A DNA stretch of 9,740 nt from Acidobacteriota bacterium (GTDB taxonomy: Bacteria; Acidobacteriota; Terriglobia; Terriglobales; Acidobacteriaceae), in NCBI GenBank assembly GCA_021805955.1, contig JAJZDO010000075.1, positions 1 through 9,740 on the forward strand, read 5' to 3'. The notes below the pieces were generated by a model that was not told the DNA's origin, did no database searches, and was given only the letters and a program-made list of their open reading frames with translations. The stretch's first letter is position 1. Each line of letters begins with the position of its first letter. Positions 7,571 through 9,740 of the stretch are shown piece by piece. The position numbers were made by a program, and so were the translations under genes.

Positions 7571-7777
7571 TTGCGAACGAAACGTTTCGATACAAATATA
7601 GACTTGAGAGAAAGAGAAGAAGAACAGGTCACCTATGGCGACTATCTGGCGGATTTCACCACTGAGTTTCAGGATTTGCGCGGTGCCGATCGTGAAGCTG
7701 CCGCCTGCCCATTCAGAAAGTTTCTAAAGCCCGATCCGGTGCCGGCCTCCTATGCGGAATCACAGCAGTTGGCGTGA
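7571..7777 (+). CDS. Possible small hypothetical protein (68 residues), TTG start
   Basis: I do not recognise this protein. It would start at TTG7571, five bases after AAGGGAG (7559-7565), a good ribosome site, and end at TGA7777. The translation is charged and soluble-looking, rich in Glu, Asp and Arg, with an acidic run REREEEQ, one cysteine (ACPFRKF) and no membrane segment. It is divergent from the transglutaminase-like gene. Against it: the rare start codon, AT-rich codon use in the first twenty codons unlike the rest, and a perfect operator-like palindrome inside codons 3-7. It may be chance, or a remnant of a longer gene. Confidence 0.35.
   Translation: MRTKRFDTNIDLREREEEQVTYGDYLADFTTEFQDLRGADREAAACPFRKFLKPDPVPASYAESQQLA
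7578..7589. promoter_or_regulatory. LacI-family-type operator palindrome
   Basis: CGAAACGTTTCG is a perfect 12-base palindrome whose AAACGTTT core with central CpG is the hallmark of LacI/GalR/PurR-type operators. It sits 61 bases upstream of ATG7516, just where the promoter of the transglutaminase-like gene should be; a TATATT on the minus strand lies about 15 bases further upstream. The palindrome is seen; regulator identity is inferred, and no LacI-type gene is in the window. Confidence 0.5.
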
Positions 7778-8011
7778 AAACTACTCGCGTCCAGGTCGAA
7801 TAGATTGATCTATCCCAGCGTTCGCAGTCCCGGGTGGCACCTGCGTTGCGTGTTTCGGCCGGCGCTTGTCTATCTCGTTCGTCGCGATGCCCGGCTGGAG
7901 CTACGCCTTCTAGTAGAGGGCGATTCCGTCCGCGCGCATACGCGGAAAGCGCCAATTCCTCAGGAATGAGTGCGCCCACGATCGCATTTTGCGCTTACTG
8001 CGCCGATGGTA
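7778..8011. other. Non-coding stretch downstream of phoU, possible decayed repeat
   Basis: 234 bases (about 450 counting the doubtful 68-residue ORF before it) without a supportable gene. Open frames on both strands here give low-complexity Arg/Ala/Gly-rich translations typical of chance. It contains a CCGCG/CGCGG hairpin (7930-7945) and a second one at 7949-7975. The stretch around 7810-7915 has the look of a dispersed intergenic repeat copy, but no second copy exists in this window to test that. Confidence 0.4.
7949..7975 (-). terminator. Hairpin downstream of phoU, possible transcription end
   Basis: A 13-base palindrome ATTCCTCAGGAAT (7955-7967) is flanked by GCGC on both sides (7949-7952 and 7972-7975). 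On the minus strand it begins 37 bases after the phoU stop. It lacks a following U-tract, so a role as an intrinsic terminator is uncertain; it could equally be a repeat-element hairpin or, read as DNA, an operator. Confidence 0.3.
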
Positions 8012-8677
8012 CTATCCGGTCGCCAGATGGTGGCGAACATCTGCGCCGCGTACCCAGAAGATGACATCCTCGGCGATGTTGGTGGCGTGATCGCCCACGC
8101 GTTCCAGGTTCCTCGCAATCAACAATACATTCAAGGCCTGCTGTGTATGCTCCGGCTGCGCCTTTATGCACCCGGTCAGCGTTCGGAAGATGGCGCGATT
8201 CAGCTCATCCACTTCATCATCCATCGTCAGCACTTTTTCGGCCATGGACGCGTCGCCGTCAATAAATGCCTGCAGCGCGTTCCTTACCATCGTGGCCGCC
8301 AGCATCGCCAGCTTGGGAATATCGACAGGCAATTCGATCGCGGGAACGGTCTGCAGGTCGCGGACACGCTCGGCAATTTTCACCGCCCGATCGCCGACCC
8401 GCTCCAGGTCCGCATTGATCTTGATGACGGACAGAATAAATCGAAGATCGATGGCCATTGGCTGCTCCATGGCGAGCAGATCGAGCGCCATCTGGTCGAT
8501 GTCTCTTTCCATGCGGTTGATCGCAGGTTCTGAACGCATCACCAAATCGCAGATGGAGACGTCGCCCACTCGATAGGCCTCGATGGCGCGCTGGGTCGCT
8601 TGCTCAGCCATGCCGGCCATGACCAGCAGTCTTTCTTTCAAGTCATCGAGATTTTGGTGAAACCGGGTGCGTGTCAT
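8012..8677 (-). CDS. phoU: Phosphate-specific transport accessory protein PhoU
   Basis: Cytoplasmic regulator that links the Pst phosphate transporter to the PhoR/PhoB-type two-component system and dampens phosphate uptake and Pho signalling when phosphate is plentiful. 221 residues, normal length, all helical, with two PhoU repeats: the first carries [17 protein letters not shown] (87-103), the second [18 protein letters not shown] (187-204). The acidic residues E92/D96 and E192/D196 belong to the family's metal-binding motifs. The ATG at 8677 overlaps the pstB stop as ATGA, so translation is probably coupled to pstB. Nothing unusual is seen in the protein, and the identification is firm. 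Confidence 0.96.
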   Translation of the reverse strand: MTRTRFHQNLDDLKERLLVMAGMAEQATQRAIEAYRVGDVSICDLVMRSEPAINRMERDIDQMALDLLAMEQPMAIDLRFILSVIKINADLERVGDRAVKIAERVRDLQTVPAIELPVDIPKLAMLAATMVRNALQAFIDGDASMAEKVLTMDDEVDELNRAIFRTLTGCIKAQPEHTQQALNVLLIARNLERVGDHATNIAEDVIFWVRGADVRHHLATG

Positions 8678-9432
8678 CCGAACCTGCCTGTAATGTAATC
8701 TTCTGTCCGTTTGTCTGTCGGATTGGTGAAAATTTTTGTGGTTGCATCAAACTCGACAAGATACCCGTTCAGAAAAAATCCGGTCATCTCCGCCACGCGT
8801 GCCGCCTGTTGCATATTATGCGTGACGATCACAATCGTGTAATCCGCCTTTAGTTCAAAGATCAAATCCTCAATCTTCGCAGTCGAGATTGGGTCGAGCG
8901 CCGACGCAGGCTCATCCATCAACAATACCTCCGGATCAATGGCCAGCGCACGCGCAATGCAAAGTCGCTGCTGCTGTCCGCCAGACAGGGCGGCGCCGGA
9001 CTTGCTCTTCCAGATATCTTTGACCTCCTCCCACAACGCGGAGCGGCGCAGACTGTGCTGCACAATCTCATCCAGCCGTTTGCGCTTGCGGATGCCGCCC
9101 AGCCGCAAGCCGGCGGCAACGTTGTCGTAAATCGACATCGTCGGAAACGGATTGGGTCGCTGAAAGACCATGCCGACGCGACGGCGAATCGCTGCTGGCG
9201 ACGCATCGTTATAGATGTCCAGGTCGCCCAACTTCACCGTTCCCGTGACGCGCGCAATCGGATTGGTCTCGTGCATTCGGTTCAAGCAGCGTACAAAGGT
9301 CGACTTGCCGCAGCCCGAAGGTCCAATCAAGGCGGTGGCCTGATTCGCCGGAATCTTCAGATTGATATCGTGCAGAGTGTGCGTGCTGCCATACCAGGCA
9401 TTCAAATTCTGCACTTCGATTCCTGCTCCCAC
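8674..9432 (-). CDS. pstB: Phosphate ABC transporter ATP-binding protein PstB
   Basis: ATPase subunit driving high-affinity phosphate import with the PstS binding protein and the PstC/PstA channel, at the inner face of the cytoplasmic membrane. 252 residues, full length. Motifs in order: Walker [10 protein letters not shown] (37-45), Q-loop Q91 in the PstB-typical QRPNPFP, signature LSGGQQQR (149-156), Walker B LLMDEP with catalytic E174, and H-loop H205. It starts at GTG9432, six bases after GAGGG (9439-9443). It overlaps phoU by four bases. The usual upstream partners pstS, pstC and pstA are not seen: the next 308 bases hold no clear gene, so this pair may have its own promoter. Confidence 0.96.
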   Translation of the reverse strand: MGAGIEVQNLNAWYGSTHTLHDINLKIPANQATALIGPSGCGKSTFVRCLNRMHETNPIARVTGTVKLGDLDIYNDASPAAIRRRVGMVFQRPNPFPTMSIYDNVAAGLRLGGIRKRKRLDEIVQHSLRRSALWEEVKDIWKSKSGAALSGGQQQRLCIARALAIDPEVLLMDEPASALDPISTAKIEDLIFELKADYTIVIVTHNMQQAARVAEMTGFFLNGYLVEFDATTKIFTNPTDKRTEDYITGRFG

Positions 9433-9740
9433 GTACGTCCCTCACCCTCGTCCTTCGATCCTATACGGCTGCTCCTGTTCATTGGACGCAGACCGCGCCG
9501 CCTGTGTTCACAGGGATTGTTAGCCGCCATCCCCAGGCTACCGTCGAACCCGGGAACCTTCTTGACCTTGAGGCTGGAAAGTCGCCGCGCGACCCGCGAC
9601 GCTACGGAAGCGATCCACCGCCGTCCCGTATCTGGAAGGCTATCAATCTTCTGTAAACAAGAGATGAATCGACATTGTAGATCAATTCAGGCGGCAGGCG
9701 GGCAATTGCGGGGAGTATGCCAGGGCAATCGCATTTGAAA
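9433..9740. other. Region upstream of pstB without a supported gene
   Basis: 308 bases to the window edge. Two minus-strand frames run open from the edge, one to a stop at 9682-9684 and one to 9602-9604, so the 3' end of an upstream gene cannot be excluded, but neither translation resembles PstA. I found no convincing sigma-70 promoter or Pho box; a TACAAT on the minus strand near 9675-9680 lacks a -35. The palindrome at 9501-9514 and a small GTCGC/GCGAC stem at 9581-9593 are the only visible structures. Confidence 0.5.
9501..9514. promoter_or_regulatory. Inverted repeat upstream of pstB
   Basis: CCTGTG-TT-CACAGG, six-base arms around two bases, centred about 75 bases upstream of the pstB start. 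The length and position would suit a dimeric regulator's operator. It is not the direct-repeat layout of a Pho box. A palindrome this short can also arise by chance. Confidence 0.3.

Noticed and set aside
7700..7740. Cys in ACPFRKF of the small ORF as a sulfatase-type C-x-P-x-R site for the maturase
   Set aside because: The spacing is wrong: proline follows cysteine directly and the arginine is out of register with the motif.
7713..7979. 88-codon minus-strand frame between phoU and the small ORF
   Set aside because: Arg/Ala/Pro-rich translation of an apparently non-coding, hairpin-bearing stretch; no ribosome site or family feature supports it.
7970..8533. 187-codon plus-strand frame opposite phoU
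   Set aside because: Shadow of phoU, with no ribosome site and no recognisable motif.
9540..9565. tRNA T-arm-like GGTTCGA-type string on the minus strand
   Set aside because: The flanking bases do not form the five-pair T stem, and no acceptor, D or anticodon arm is present.
9640..9700. Possible Pho box upstream of pstB (CTGTAAAC and its surroundings)
   Set aside because: Only one half resembles the CTGTCAT repeat; no second repeat lies at the expected 11-base spacing on either strand.
9055..9738. 227-codon plus-strand frame opposite pstB
   Set aside because: Shadow of pstB; the extension past 9432 resembles no known protein and has no supported start.

Overview
The window looks like an ordinary chromosomal stretch of a moderately GC-rich, Gram-negative-type bacterium. 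Two proteins carry classical signal peptides, and the mix of a class II photolyase, a secreted GH27 enzyme, an anaerobic-type sulfatase maturase and a secreted multi-domain protein would suit an Acidobacteriota-like glycan degrader. That assignment is inference from gene content only; no rRNA, tRNA or other phylogenetic marker is present. I see no insertion sequence, CRISPR array, prophage gene or tRNA.

Layout, left to right. (1) 1-1410, plus strand: class II CPD photolyase, very probably missing its first residues at the left edge. (2) 1421-3548, minus strand: a likely two-gene unit, a sugar-isomerase-like TIM-barrel protein followed after 49 bases by a secreted GH27 alpha-galactosidase; the latter converges on the photolyase with 10 bases between stop codons. 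(3) 3683-4999, plus strand: a radical SAM/SPASM anaerobic sulfatase-maturating enzyme with an added SEC-C zinc tail, divergent from the isomerase across 134 bases that hold a strong hairpin. (4) 5021-7516, minus strand: a large secreted protein with a transglutaminase-like domain, one Asp-box, two fibronectin-III-like domains and a putative Ig domain; it converges on the maturase with 21 bases between stops. (5) 7517-8011: a perfect LacI-type palindrome, one doubtful 68-residue ORF and about 230 bases of apparently non-coding sequence with hairpins. (6) 8012-9432, minus strand: pstB-phoU, joined by an ATGA overlap. (7) 9433-9740: no supported gene; a short palindrome lies upstream of pstB.

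How the genes may work together. The GH27 enzyme would release alpha-linked galactose (or a related sugar) outside the cytoplasm, and the isomerase-like protein may act on a derived sugar inside. The maturase would activate sulfatases encoded elsewhere, which suggests, without proving it, that the neighbourhood serves breakdown of sulfated or galactose-containing glycans. PstB and PhoU belong to phosphate uptake and its control; the transporter's membrane and binding subunits are not in the window. I do not see a clearly new biological system. The best leads are the leader hairpin before the maturase, the SEC-C tail with no sulfatase in view, the LacI-type operator before the transglutaminase-like gene, and the pstB-phoU pair lacking adjacent pstSCA.
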